DNA of 33,833 bases from JAIXWP01 sp049318685 (GTDB lineage Bacteria > Bacteroidota > Bacteroidia > Flavobacteriales_D > Sanyastnellaceae): positions 1 through 33,833 of the forward strand of contig JBMOFW010000005.1 in the NCBI GenBank assembly GCA_049318685.1. The letters are read 5' to 3'. The notes under the pieces were generated by a model. The model ran no database searches and was not told where the DNA came from. It worked only from the letters and a program-made list of their open reading frames with translations. A program made the translations under genes and the position numbers. Shown in pieces: positions 8,655 through 16,030 of this stretch. Position 1 is the stretch's first letter. Each line of letters opens with the position of its first letter.

Positions 8655-9899
8655 TTAAGCCCAGCTTGCAATTTTTTCTGCTTTGTAAGCACCCGCTTCA
8701 AGCTTTTCACGCACTTTCTTAAAGCATTCGATGGTGTATTCTACATCTTTCAAAGTATGCACAACCGTAGGAATCAAACGAAGCATGATCACATCTTTTG
8801 GTACAACAGGGTACACCACAATAGAACAAAACACGCCATACGTTTCACGCAAATCGAGTGTCACGTTGGTGGCTTCGCCCAAAGATCCTTTTAGGAAAAC
8901 GGGAGTCACAACCGAGTCTGTTTTTCCGATATCAAAACCAGCATCACGCAATCCTTTTTGCAACGTATTGGAGATATTCCAAAGTTGAGTTTGCAATTCA
9001 GGACGAGTACGCATCATTTCCAAACGCTTCAATGCACCAATCACGATAGGCATAGGAAGTGATTTGGCGAATGTTTGTGAGCGCATGTTATAGCGCAAGT
9101 ACTCGATGATATGTTCTTCGCTGGCTACAAAAGCACCGATGGTAGCCATGGCCTTAGCGAAAGTTCCGAAGTAAACGTCAACCTTATCTGCTACACCTTG
9201 GAAATCAGGAGCACCGCGGCCGTCGCGACCGATGGTGCCAAATCCGTGCGCATCATCTACAAAAAGGCGGAAGCCATATTCATCTTTGAATTTGCAGATT
9301 TCAGCCAATTTTCCTTGGTCGCCTGCCATTCCGAAAACACCTTCAGTCAAAACGAGGATTCCACCACCTGTTTGTTCGGTGAGTTTCTTAGCATGCTTCA
9401 ATTGCTTTTCAAAGCTCTCAATATCATTATGTTGAAATACGAAACGTTTTCCTTGGTGAAGACGAATACCGTCGATCATACATGCGTGGCACTCGCTATC
9501 GTATACGATGACATCATTGCGGCTTACCAACGCTTCAATAGCGCTTTGGCAACCTTGATATCCGAAGTTGAGCAAGAATGCGTCCTCTTTACCCATGAAA
9601 GAAGCCAATTCTGACTCGAGTTGTTCGTGATATTTGGTTTGACCGCTCATCATGCGAGCGCCCATTGGATACCCCATACCCCATTCTGCAGCCGCTTTGG
9701 CATCTACTTCGCGTATTTCAGGGTGGTTGGCCAAACCAATATAGTTATTCAGACTCCACACCAATACCGGCTTTCCGCGGAAAGTCATGTGTGCTCCGAT
9801 TTCTCCTTCGAGTTTTGGAAAAGTAAAGTAGCCGTGAGATTCTTTCGAATGCTGTCCGAGAGGACCGCGATTCGTTTTAATGCGTTCAAAAATATCCAA
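8655..9899 (-). CDS. Alpha-oxoamine synthase family enzyme (serine palmitoyltransferase or cysteate acyltransferase type)
   Basis: This PLP enzyme (414 residues) condenses an amino acid with an acyl-CoA or acyl-ACP and releases CO2. Motifs are WSLNNYIGLANHP (48-60), the stacking His in DSECHAC (His138), DDAHGFG (215-221) and the Schiff-base lysine in GTFAKA (Lys249). The N-terminus with GPLGQHSKESHGYFTFPKLE marks a Bacteroidota subgroup often labelled 2-amino-3-ketobutyrate CoA ligase. Sphingolipid synthesis (serine) or sulfonolipid synthesis (cysteate) fits this phylum better, but the substrate is not decidable here. The start codon is TTG at 9899; no in-frame ATG is suitable and the N-terminus aligns with what I recall of the family. 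It is transcribed alone from a TATCTTTG box and ends at its own terminator. Confidence 0.85.
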   Translation of the reverse strand: MDIFERIKTNRGPLGQHSKESHGYFTFPKLEGEIGAHMTFRGKPVLVWSLNNYIGLANHPEIREVDAKAAAEWGMGYPMGARMMSGQTKYHEQLESELASFMGKEDAFLLNFGYQGCQSAIEALVSRNDVIVYDSECHACMIDGIRLHQGKRFVFQHNDIESFEKQLKHAKKLTEQTGGGILVLTEGVFGMAGDQGKLAEICKFKDEYGFRLFVDDAHGFGTIGRDGRGAPDFQGVADKVDVYFGTFAKAMATIGAFVASEEHIIEYLRYNMRSQTFAKSLPMPIVIGALKRLEMMRTRPELQTQLWNISNTLQKGLRDAGFDIGKTDSVVTPVFLKGSLGEATNVTLDLRETYGVFCSIVVYPVVPKDVIMLRLIPTVVHTLKDVEYTIECFKKVREKLEAGAYKAEKIASWA

Positions 9900-9922
9900 G
9901 GTCTTGAGAATTAGAATTTGCG

Positions 9923-9930
9923 CAAAGATA
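9923..9930 (-). promoter_or_regulatory. Putative -7 promoter box of the alpha-oxoamine synthase gene
   Basis: The minus strand reads TATCTTTG, an exact match to the Bacteroidota -7 consensus TAnnTTTG. The expected transcription start would lie near 9916, giving a leader of about 17 bases before the TTG start at 9899. I do not see a clear TTG-type -33 element. Confidence 0.5.
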
Positions 9931-9968
9931 ATAAAAAGGTAAAGGTCATGTTTTTGGTGCCCAGCTGT

Positions 9969-10008
9969 GACATTTCAACCATTTATTCGTCATAACGGTT
10001 GAAATGTC
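9969..10008. repeat. Perfect 12-bp inverted repeat in a divergent control region
   Basis: GACATTTCAACC (9969-9980) and GGTTGAAATGTC (9997-10008) are exact reverse complements around a 16-base spacer. Within the spacer TTAT (9983-9986) and ATAA (9992-9995) can extend the pairing. The second arm directly abuts the bamD -7 box. No gene reads into it from either side, so a terminator role is unlikely; an operator for a dimeric regulator or an RNA hairpin is possible. Confidence 0.75.
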
Positions 10009-10016
10009 TATTTTTG
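10009..10016 (+). promoter_or_regulatory. Putative -7 promoter box of bamD-rpoZ
   Basis: TATTTTTG matches TAnnTTTG exactly and begins at the base after the inverted repeat. The expected start point is around 10021-10023, leaving a leader of only about six to eight bases before the bamD ATG. No convincing -33 element is seen upstream. Confidence 0.5.
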
Positions 10017-10028
10017 CCCACCTTATAT

Positions 10029-10838
10029 ATGATAAAGACCGCTAAATATTTCGGAATTGTATTCATCATGCTATGCACTGTAGCCTGTTCAGAATACAAC
10101 AAAGCACTTAAGAGCAGTGATCCGGAGGTGAAGCTTACCACCGCCATGAAGCTGTATGAGAAAAAAGATTATGCCAGAGCCATCCCACTATTTGAAGAGT
10201 GCATTGGCTTAACTCGAGGTACTCAGCGTGCAGAAGATGTTTATTACTACTACGCAAAGTCTGAGTACGGCATTCGAGACTATTATTTGGCCAATTACTA
10301 TTTTAAAAATTTCGCGAAGACTTTTACAAATAGTGCTCGCGCGGAAGAGTGCTTATTTTTAGCCGCAGTATGCAGTTACAAGCTTTCCCCAGAGCATTCT
10401 TTGGATCAGATGGACACCAAGTCAGCTATCAATGAGTTTCAGCTTTTTCTTGACACGTATCCGAAGTCAAGTCTAAAAGATTCGGCAAATGCTATGATTA
10501 GCAACTTAAACGAAAAGCTTGAGGTAAAAGCATTTGAAAACGCTAAGTTGTATTACACGACCATGAAATACAAAGGAGCAGTGCTCGCTTTACAGCAATT
10601 TTTGACGGATTATCCGGCCACCAAATTCCGTGAAGAGAGCCTCTATCTTATAGTAAAAAGCTATTATCTATTCGCAGAGGGAAGCATGGAAGAGAAGAAA
10701 CTTGAGAGATATCGCTCTGCAATCGAATCTTATATTACCTTTGCATCCGCTTTTCCCAAAAGTGAATGGCTGAAAGAGGCCGAGAGCTTTTATGAGAAAA
10801 GTCGAAAGGAAGTAGAAAAATTGACCGCATCAAATTGA
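10029..10838 (+). CDS. bamD: Outer membrane assembly lipoprotein BamD
   Basis: BamD is the essential lipoprotein partner of BamA in folding outer-membrane proteins and sits on the periplasmic face of the outer membrane. I chose the ATG at 10029, which gives 269 residues with a lipoprotein signal (hydrophobic GIVFIMLCTVA, then Cys20). The frame upstream only adds a TTG start inside the inverted repeat. The mature part is a row of TPR-like helices with YARAIPLFEECI, YYLANYYFKNFAKTF, SAINEFQLFLDTYPKS and GAVLALQQFLTDYP, the typical five-repeat BamD pattern. Residue -3 of the lipobox is Thr instead of Leu, a mild deviation. rpoZ follows after seven bases, a neighbourhood common in Bacteroidota. 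Confidence 0.93.
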   Translation: MIKTAKYFGIVFIMLCTVACSEYNKALKSSDPEVKLTTAMKLYEKKDYARAIPLFEECIGLTRGTQRAEDVYYYYAKSEYGIRDYYLANYYFKNFAKTFTNSARAEECLFLAAVCSYKLSPEHSLDQMDTKSAINEFQLFLDTYPKSSLKDSANAMISNLNEKLEVKAFENAKLYYTTMKYKGAVLALQQFLTDYPATKFREESLYLIVKSYYLFAEGSMEEKKLERYRSAIESYITFASAFPKSEWLKEAESFYEKSRKEVEKLTASN

Positions 10839-10845
10839 TATTCAG

Positions 10846-11178
10846 ATGAGTAACTACAAAAATTCAAACGCAGCAAAAACCACAATTACGCGCAATACCA
10901 ACGAATTGTATGGTAAGGTAGATGGTAACTTGTTTGAAACCGTGGTTCTTTTGGCGAAACGTTCTAATCAGATCTCTCGCGAAATGAAAGAAGAACTCAG
11001 CCAAAAACTCGAAGAATTTGGCACTCACCAAGACAATTTGGAAGAGGTGTTCGAAAATCGCGAGCAAATCGAGATTTCACGTCATTATGAGCGTTTACCC
11101 AAACCTCATTCAATTGCCGTTCAGGAATTGGTAGAAGACAAAGTATTCTTCCGTTATCCAGAAGAAGAAAATCAATAA
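10846..11178 (+). CDS. rpoZ: RNA polymerase omega/Rpb6-type subunit
   Basis: The 110-residue protein carries the Bacteroidota omega pattern: TITRNTNELYGKVDGNLFETVV, split here at residue 20, followed by LLAKRSNQISREMKEEL and DNLEEVFENREQIEISRHYE, with KPHSIAVQEL near the end. Omega/Rpb6 clamps the beta-prime subunit and helps polymerase assembly. It is cotranscribed with bamD. A hairpin after the stop separates it from coaBC. Confidence 0.9.
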   Translation: MSNYKNSNAAKTTITRNTNELYGKVDGNLFETVVLLAKRSNQISREMKEELSQKLEEFGTHQDNLEEVFENREQIEISRHYERLPKPHSIAVQELVEDKVFFRYPEEENQ

Positions 11179-11202
11179 TTGATTTTGACATAAAAACATT
11201 TT

Positions 11203-11230
11203 GAAAGATGGCAAATGCCATCTTTCTTTG
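11203..11230 (+). terminator. Possible weak terminator or attenuator after rpoZ
   Basis: GAAAGATGGCA (11203-11213) and TGCCATCTTTC (11216-11226) form a perfect 11-bp inverted repeat; the inner pairs must open to make a loop. The tail TTTG is a poor U tract, so transcription may partly continue into coaBC, which starts 17 bases later. Confidence 0.55.
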
Positions 11231-11242
11231 TTATAGCGTACT

Positions 11243-12445
11243 ATGTTGTCAGGAAAAAAAATATTGGTTGGTATTTCAGGCAGTATCGCTGCCTATAAAA
11301 CCAATTGGTTGATCCGCCTACTGATTCAATCAGGAGCAGAGGTTAAGGTAGTACTTACACCGTCAGCCCTCGACTTTGTCACACCTTTGACTTTGTCCAC
11401 GTTATCGAAAAACCCTGTTTATTCTGACTTTACAGAAGATCAAGATAAGGGCACATGGACAAACCATGTAGCCTTAGCGCTATGGGCTGATGTCATGGTA
11501 ATCGCCCCTGCGTCATCAAATACGCTCAGTAAAATGGTGAGCGGACAGAGTGATAACTTTTTAATGACCACCTACATGTCGACGCGTTGCCCGGTGATTG
11601 TCGCCCCGGCGATGGATCACGACATGTATGTACATCCAGCGACACAAGAAAACTTGCAGAAGTTGCGGAGTTTCGGCCATCTTGTTGTGACACCTGGGGA
11701 GGGGGAGCTCGCCAGCGGACTTATGGGCAAAGGGCGTATGGGAGAGCCCGAGGAAATGTATGAGGCCATCGTAAAATTATTTCACCCTAATCTTCCACTT
11801 AGCGGTAAAAAAGTCATTGTAACTGCCGGCCCTACCTACGAAATGATAGACCCTGTTCGATTTATCGGCAATTTCTCATCAGGTAAAATGGGATTCGCCT
11901 TGGCTGAAGCTTTGGCTAATCGAGGCGCTTTGGTGAAATTGATCAGTGGACCAACACATCTCAGCCTACAGCATCCGCATATCGAAGTTATACGCGTGCG
12001 CAGCGCACAAGAAATGCTTGAAGCTGCGCTTTCGGAATACGCTGATACCGACATTACCGTGCTTGCAGCTGCGGTAGCAGACTACCGACCTGCTCAAGTG
12101 GCTTTTGAAAAAATTAAGAAGGTATCAGCAGCACTTGAAATCAAGCTTGAACCAACACCTGATATTGCGGCCCATCTTGGGAAATTAAAAAAAGGCAATC
12201 AGCTTAACATTGGGTTTGCATTGGAAACCAACGATGAAGAAAACAATGCAAAATCAAAACTTGAACGGAAGAATTTTGACATGATCGTCTTAAATTCGCT
12301 GAGAAATGAAGGAGCAGGATTTGGAACAGATACGAACCAAGTGACACTCTTTACGAGCGACAATAAACGAAAGGAATTCGGGTTAAAAACCAAAACACAA
12401 GTAGCCGAGGATATCGTTCAAGAAATCATTGGCTTAATGCGATAA
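11243..12445 (+). CDS. coaBC: Bifunctional phosphopantothenoylcysteine decarboxylase / phosphopantothenate-cysteine ligase
   Basis: CoaBC makes 4'-phosphopantetheine precursors of coenzyme A: the C-terminal CoaB part ligates cysteine to 4'-phosphopantothenate and the N-terminal flavin-dependent CoaC part decarboxylates the product. The 400 residues show GISGSIAAYK (10-19), the CoaC histidine in TNHVAL (His75), PASSNT (89-94), PAMDHDMY (122-129) and SGLMGKGRM (158-166). CoaB shows NFSSGKMG (210-217) and AAAVADYRP (275-283). Positions equivalent to E. coli Asn125 and Cys158 are Asp and Ser here (see findings). It leads a rightward run with porD, an acyltransferase and recN; porD begins one base after its stop. 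Confidence 0.94.
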   Translation: MLSGKKILVGISGSIAAYKTNWLIRLLIQSGAEVKVVLTPSALDFVTPLTLSTLSKNPVYSDFTEDQDKGTWTNHVALALWADVMVIAPASSNTLSKMVSGQSDNFLMTTYMSTRCPVIVAPAMDHDMYVHPATQENLQKLRSFGHLVVTPGEGELASGLMGKGRMGEPEEMYEAIVKLFHPNLPLSGKKVIVTAGPTYEMIDPVRFIGNFSSGKMGFALAEALANRGALVKLISGPTHLSLQHPHIEVIRVRSAQEMLEAALSEYADTDITVLAAAVADYRPAQVAFEKIKKVSAALEIKLEPTPDIAAHLGKLKKGNQLNIGFALETNDEENNAKSKLERKNFDMIVLNSLRNEGAGFGTDTNQVTLFTSDNKRKEFGLKTKTQVAEDIVQEIIGLMR

Positions 12446-12446
12446 A

Positions 12447-13343
12447 ATGAAACAGATTCTTTGCCTCTTCTCACTTTTGTGGGCTTCCTTGCCCCTGTTC
12501 GCTCAGGAGTTAAACTGCAACGTGACGATCGTTCAACCGCAGGTTATATTGTCGGATGCAGCCATTTTCAAAACAATGGAAACAACCATTGAAGAGTTCA
12601 TGAATAACCGCAAATGGAGCAAGGATACGTGGGCACAAAATGAGCGAATCGATTGCAATCTACAGATTACCATTGAATCACAACCTAGCCAGCGCCAGTT
12701 CATAGGGAGTATCCAAGTTGGGAGCAGCAGACCGGTGTACAATTCTGATTATAAAACCCCATTACTTAGCGTGAATGATCGTGATTTCGAATTCACTTTT
12801 CAAGAAAACACCCTTATTCAATGGAGTTTTGATCAACATCGGGATAATTTGAGCAGTGTGCTGGCTTTTTATGCCAATTTGATTTTGGCCATGGATTATG
12901 ACAGTTTTTCTCTTGAGGGGGGCAATGAATATTTTCTAATCTGCCAAACCATTGTCAGCAACGCTCAAAGCGCAACGGAAGCCGGCTGGAAAGCCAATGA
13001 AAAAGGTCAACAAAACCGGTATTGGCTGGTAGAAAATTTGCTCTCGCAAACCTTTAAACCCATGCGTGAATGCCTCTACAAATATCATCGCCAAGGGATG
13101 GATAAAATGATGATTGACATGAAAGCATCGCAAAAAGTGATTTCAGATGCTGTGGTAGCGATGATTGCTGTTCACCAAGTTCGACCAAGTAGTTACAATA
13201 TGCAGGTATTTTTCTATGCGAAAGGTGATGAGTTGGTCTCCATTTTCAAACCATTGCCTAAAGAAGAAAAACAAGCTTTGTATGACGCAATGAAAAAATT
13301 GGATCCGGGAAACATTACGAAGTACGAAAAAATGATGAATTAA
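12447..13343 (+). CDS. porD: DUF4835 family protein, PorD-like (type IX secretion associated)
   Basis: The protein has 298 residues and a clear Sec signal peptide (MKQILCLFSLLWASLPLFAQ). It starts the mature part with ELNCNVTI and has DYKTPLLSVNDRDFEFTF and NLSSVLAFYANLILAMDYDSF, the conserved features of the DUF4835 family found next to coaBC and recN in Bacteroidota. I recall the family being named PorD in connection with the type IX secretion system; its biochemical role is not established as far as I know. The coaBC stop and this ATG are almost contiguous. No lipobox or membrane helix beyond the signal is evident, so it is likely periplasmic or outer-membrane associated. Confidence 0.82.
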   Translation: MKQILCLFSLLWASLPLFAQELNCNVTIVQPQVILSDAAIFKTMETTIEEFMNNRKWSKDTWAQNERIDCNLQITIESQPSQRQFIGSIQVGSSRPVYNSDYKTPLLSVNDRDFEFTFQENTLIQWSFDQHRDNLSSVLAFYANLILAMDYDSFSLEGGNEYFLICQTIVSNAQSATEAGWKANEKGQQNRYWLVENLLSQTFKPMRECLYKYHRQGMDKMMIDMKASQKVISDAVVAMIAVHQVRPSSYNMQVFFYAKGDELVSIFKPLPKEEKQALYDAMKKLDPGNITKYEKMMN

Positions 13344-13351
13344 CTTCCCGT

Positions 13352-14365
13352 ATGCAACCATCCAAGGGGGCCGTTGAATTCCCCATTCTAGAGTCATTAC
13401 GTGCTTTTGCAGCCACTTCTGTCTGCTTGTATCACTTCGTATGCACTACTACGGATTATGTGCACAATCCCACCGTTTTGAGCATTTTTAGACATGGGGA
13501 GTATGGGGTACATCTATTTTTCATCATTTCGGGATTTATTATTCCATATTCCATGTACCGTGGGCGATATCAGTTAAAGAATTTCTTTGTATTTCTAGGC
13601 AAACGTCTGCTCCGCCTCGAACCACCCTATATTGTTTCTGTGCTTATAGCGCTGATATTAATGACTCTGCGTCAACATTTTTACGGAGATACGGGAAAAG
13701 GCGAGCTCAGTTTCATGCGCGTATTTCTTCACTTTGGCTATCTCATTCCCTTCTTTCAAGAACAATACAATTGGATTAACCAAGTCTATTGGACATTGGC
13801 CATTGAGTTTCAGTATTACATTTTTATGGGGTTATTATTTGTTCCCCTCACCCAAAACAAACTGATGTATCGAATAGGGATATACATGCTATTCGCCGGA
13901 AGTTTATTTTTCAATGAAAATGCCAATCTCATTTATTGGTTGCCCGTATTCCTGCTTGGAATCATCCTTTTTCTAGATTACATCAAGCAAATCACCAAAT
14001 GGGAATTTTGGATTTTGGTACCATGCATCTTCGCGTGGGCACTCACCCAATTCCATTTCGGTGGAGTTGTCATTATGGGCCTTGGGTTTTATGCTATTCT
14101 CAAGTATAAAACGTACAGCACAGTTCTCGGTGATTTTCTGGGTAAAATGTCATATTCGTTTTACTTATTTCATCCGCTCCTTGGAGGCACGATTATCAAT
14201 GTATTGTCACATTCATACAACAGCCCGATAGAAAAAGTATTTGTATTTGTTACGGGCTTTATTCTGACCGTATTCGGTTCCTATATTATGTATTTGCTTG
14301 TTGAAAAATGGTCTCGAAAACTATCCAAAAAAATTGTTTATTCGAAGCCAGTTAGTGCAGAATGA
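13352..14365 (+). CDS. Membrane acyltransferase, acyltransferase-3 (OafA/YrhL-like) family
   Basis: The 337-residue protein is an integral membrane protein with roughly ten hydrophobic segments. It begins with ILESLRAFAATSVCLYHFV, in which Arg17 and His28 match the conserved Arg and His of the acyltransferase-3 family. VHLFFIISGFIIPYSMY follows, as is typical for these enzymes. Members O-acetylate or O-acylate polysaccharides, LPS or other surface molecules. No glycan cluster is adjacent, so the acceptor is unknown. It begins eight bases after porD and overlaps recN by four bases (ATGA), so it belongs to the transcription unit. I consider it an accessory insertion between porD and recN. Confidence 0.85.
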   Translation: MQPSKGAVEFPILESLRAFAATSVCLYHFVCTTTDYVHNPTVLSIFRHGEYGVHLFFIISGFIIPYSMYRGRYQLKNFFVFLGKRLLRLEPPYIVSVLIALILMTLRQHFYGDTGKGELSFMRVFLHFGYLIPFFQEQYNWINQVYWTLAIEFQYYIFMGLLFVPLTQNKLMYRIGIYMLFAGSLFFNENANLIYWLPVFLLGIILFLDYIKQITKWEFWILVPCIFAWALTQFHFGGVVIMGLGFYAILKYKTYSTVLGDFLGKMSYSFYLFHPLLGGTIINVLSHSYNSPIEKVFVFVTGFILTVFGSYIMYLLVEKWSRKLSKKIVYSKPVSAE

Positions 14366-16017
14366 TTCGAGAACTTCAAATAAATAATTACGGATTAATT
14401 GACCATGTCAGCCTTAATCTGGAAAAAGGCTTTACCGTCATCACTGGCGAAACAGGTAGCGGAAAGTCCATCCTATTGGGTGCGTTCGGATTGCTCCTCG
14501 GTGAGCGCGCGGACTCCAAAGTAGTTCGCGACCAAGAAAAAAAATGTGTTGTCGAAGCCGTTTTTGATATTCAAGATTATCACCTTCAATCCTTTTTCGA
14601 GAGCCAAGATTTGGATTATGATCCACAGACCACCATTCGACGTGAAATAGCGCCGGGAGGGAAAAGCCGAGCGTTTATCAATGATACGCCCGTTAGTCTG
14701 CAAACTTTAAAGGCTCTCGGAGAGCGACTAGTGGATATACATTCTCAGCATGAAAATTCGATTCTTGCATCACGTGAATTTCAGTTTTCAGTCATCGATA
14801 TTTTTGGGGCGAATGAAAAATTGCTCCAATCCTTTAAGAGCAAGTTCAAACTATATAGGGAAAAGCAAATTGACTTGCAGGCACTGCGTGAAAATGAAGC
14901 GCGGATGAAGCAAGAATTAGACTATCTCTCTTTTCAATTCGAGGAGTTGAGTAAGACCGAACTTGAATCGATAGATCAAGCCGGCTTAGAGCAAGAATTA
15001 CACACTTTACAGCATGCGGAAAATATCAAGCTAGTGCTTGCGCAAGCAAGCAGCTCCATGCTCACCGAAGATCAAAATGTAATCGATGCTTTAACTATTA
15101 TTCGTCAAACCTTAGGAAAGTTATCTCATATAAACGCAGAACTCTCAGGGTTTAATGATCGTTTGGAATCAACATTAATCGAGTTAAAAGAACTGGCACG
15201 GGAAATTGAAGCGTATGGTGAAGCTATTGCACTCGATCCAAAAAGAGCAGAGCACGTGCAGGCGACGCTAGATCAACTCTATCATTTGCAAACAAAACAT
15301 CGTTTGGATGATGTGTCGGGATTAATTGCACTTCGTGAAGAGATCGCAACCAAAATTGCACAATACGCCGGAGTTGATGAGACTATCGAAGCGCTTGAAA
15401 AAGAAGTCGAAAATCTTCGAGCTGAGTTGGAGGAATTGAGCGCTGCTCTAAGCAAAGCACGGTACAAAGCCGCCGAAAAAACGAGTGAAGAAGTCCTACA
15501 TTATTTCAAAGCACTCCATTTAGAACATGCTGCGATAAAACTTGAACTTACTCCGGCTGCAGATTTCAACAGTTTAGGAAAAGATGAAATTCAATTTTTA
15601 TTCAAAGCCAACAAAGGAGGGCAATTGCTACCTGTGAAGCAAGTTGCTTCAGGCGGAGAAATTTCGCGTGTGATGCTCGCGTTAAAAGCGGCCCTTTCCA
15701 GACACCAACAACTACCCATTCTCATTCTCGATGAAATTGATCAGGGTGTGAGTGGAGAAGCCGGAAAAAAAATCGGACTAATTCTTAAAGAAATGAGCCA
15801 GAGCATGCAATTGCTCACCATCACACATTTGCCTCAAATTGCGGGCTTAGCCACTTATCATTACAAGGTATCAAAATCGGTACTTGGCGATAATACACAA
15901 ACAACAGTCACCAAGCTAGACGATCAAGGTCGAATTCAGGAACTTGCTGAAATGCTCAATGGCAAGGACATTAGCGAGGCCGCTCTTGCCAATGCGCGCG
16001 AGCTCATGCAGCTGTAA
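14362..16017 (+). CDS. recN: DNA repair protein RecN
   Basis: RecN is an SMC-like ATPase acting early in double-strand-break repair. The 551-residue length is normal. Walker A GETGSGKS is at residues 29-36. A coiled-coil middle section (about 150-390) is rich in Glu, Lys, Leu and Gln. The ABC signature ASGGEISR is at about 429-436 and Walker B PILILDEIDQG near 452. THLPQIA follows in the H-loop region. The ATG overlaps the acyltransferase stop, indicating translational coupling. It converges with the TonB-dependent receptor gene, with only 13 bases between stops, and no obvious shared terminator is visible. Confidence 0.95.
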   Translation: MIRELQINNYGLIDHVSLNLEKGFTVITGETGSGKSILLGAFGLLLGERADSKVVRDQEKKCVVEAVFDIQDYHLQSFFESQDLDYDPQTTIRREIAPGGKSRAFINDTPVSLQTLKALGERLVDIHSQHENSILASREFQFSVIDIFGANEKLLQSFKSKFKLYREKQIDLQALRENEARMKQELDYLSFQFEELSKTELESIDQAGLEQELHTLQHAENIKLVLAQASSSMLTEDQNVIDALTIIRQTLGKLSHINAELSGFNDRLESTLIELKELAREIEAYGEAIALDPKRAEHVQATLDQLYHLQTKHRLDDVSGLIALREEIATKIAQYAGVDETIEALEKEVENLRAELEELSAALSKARYKAAEKTSEEVLHYFKALHLEHAAIKLELTPAADFNSLGKDEIQFLFKANKGGQLLPVKQVASGGEISRVMLALKAALSRHQQLPILILDEIDQGVSGEAGKKIGLILKEMSQSMQLLTITHLPQIAGLATYHYKVSKSVLGDNTQTTVTKLDDQGRIQELAEMLNGKDISEAALANARELMQL

Positions 16018-16030
16018 ATTTTCTTATTTA

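Noticed and set aside
9111..9614. Rightward 167-codon frame opposite the alpha-oxoamine synthase
   Set aside because: It lies wholly antisense to a well-conserved enzyme, has no recognisable domain and is explained by the codon bias of the real gene.
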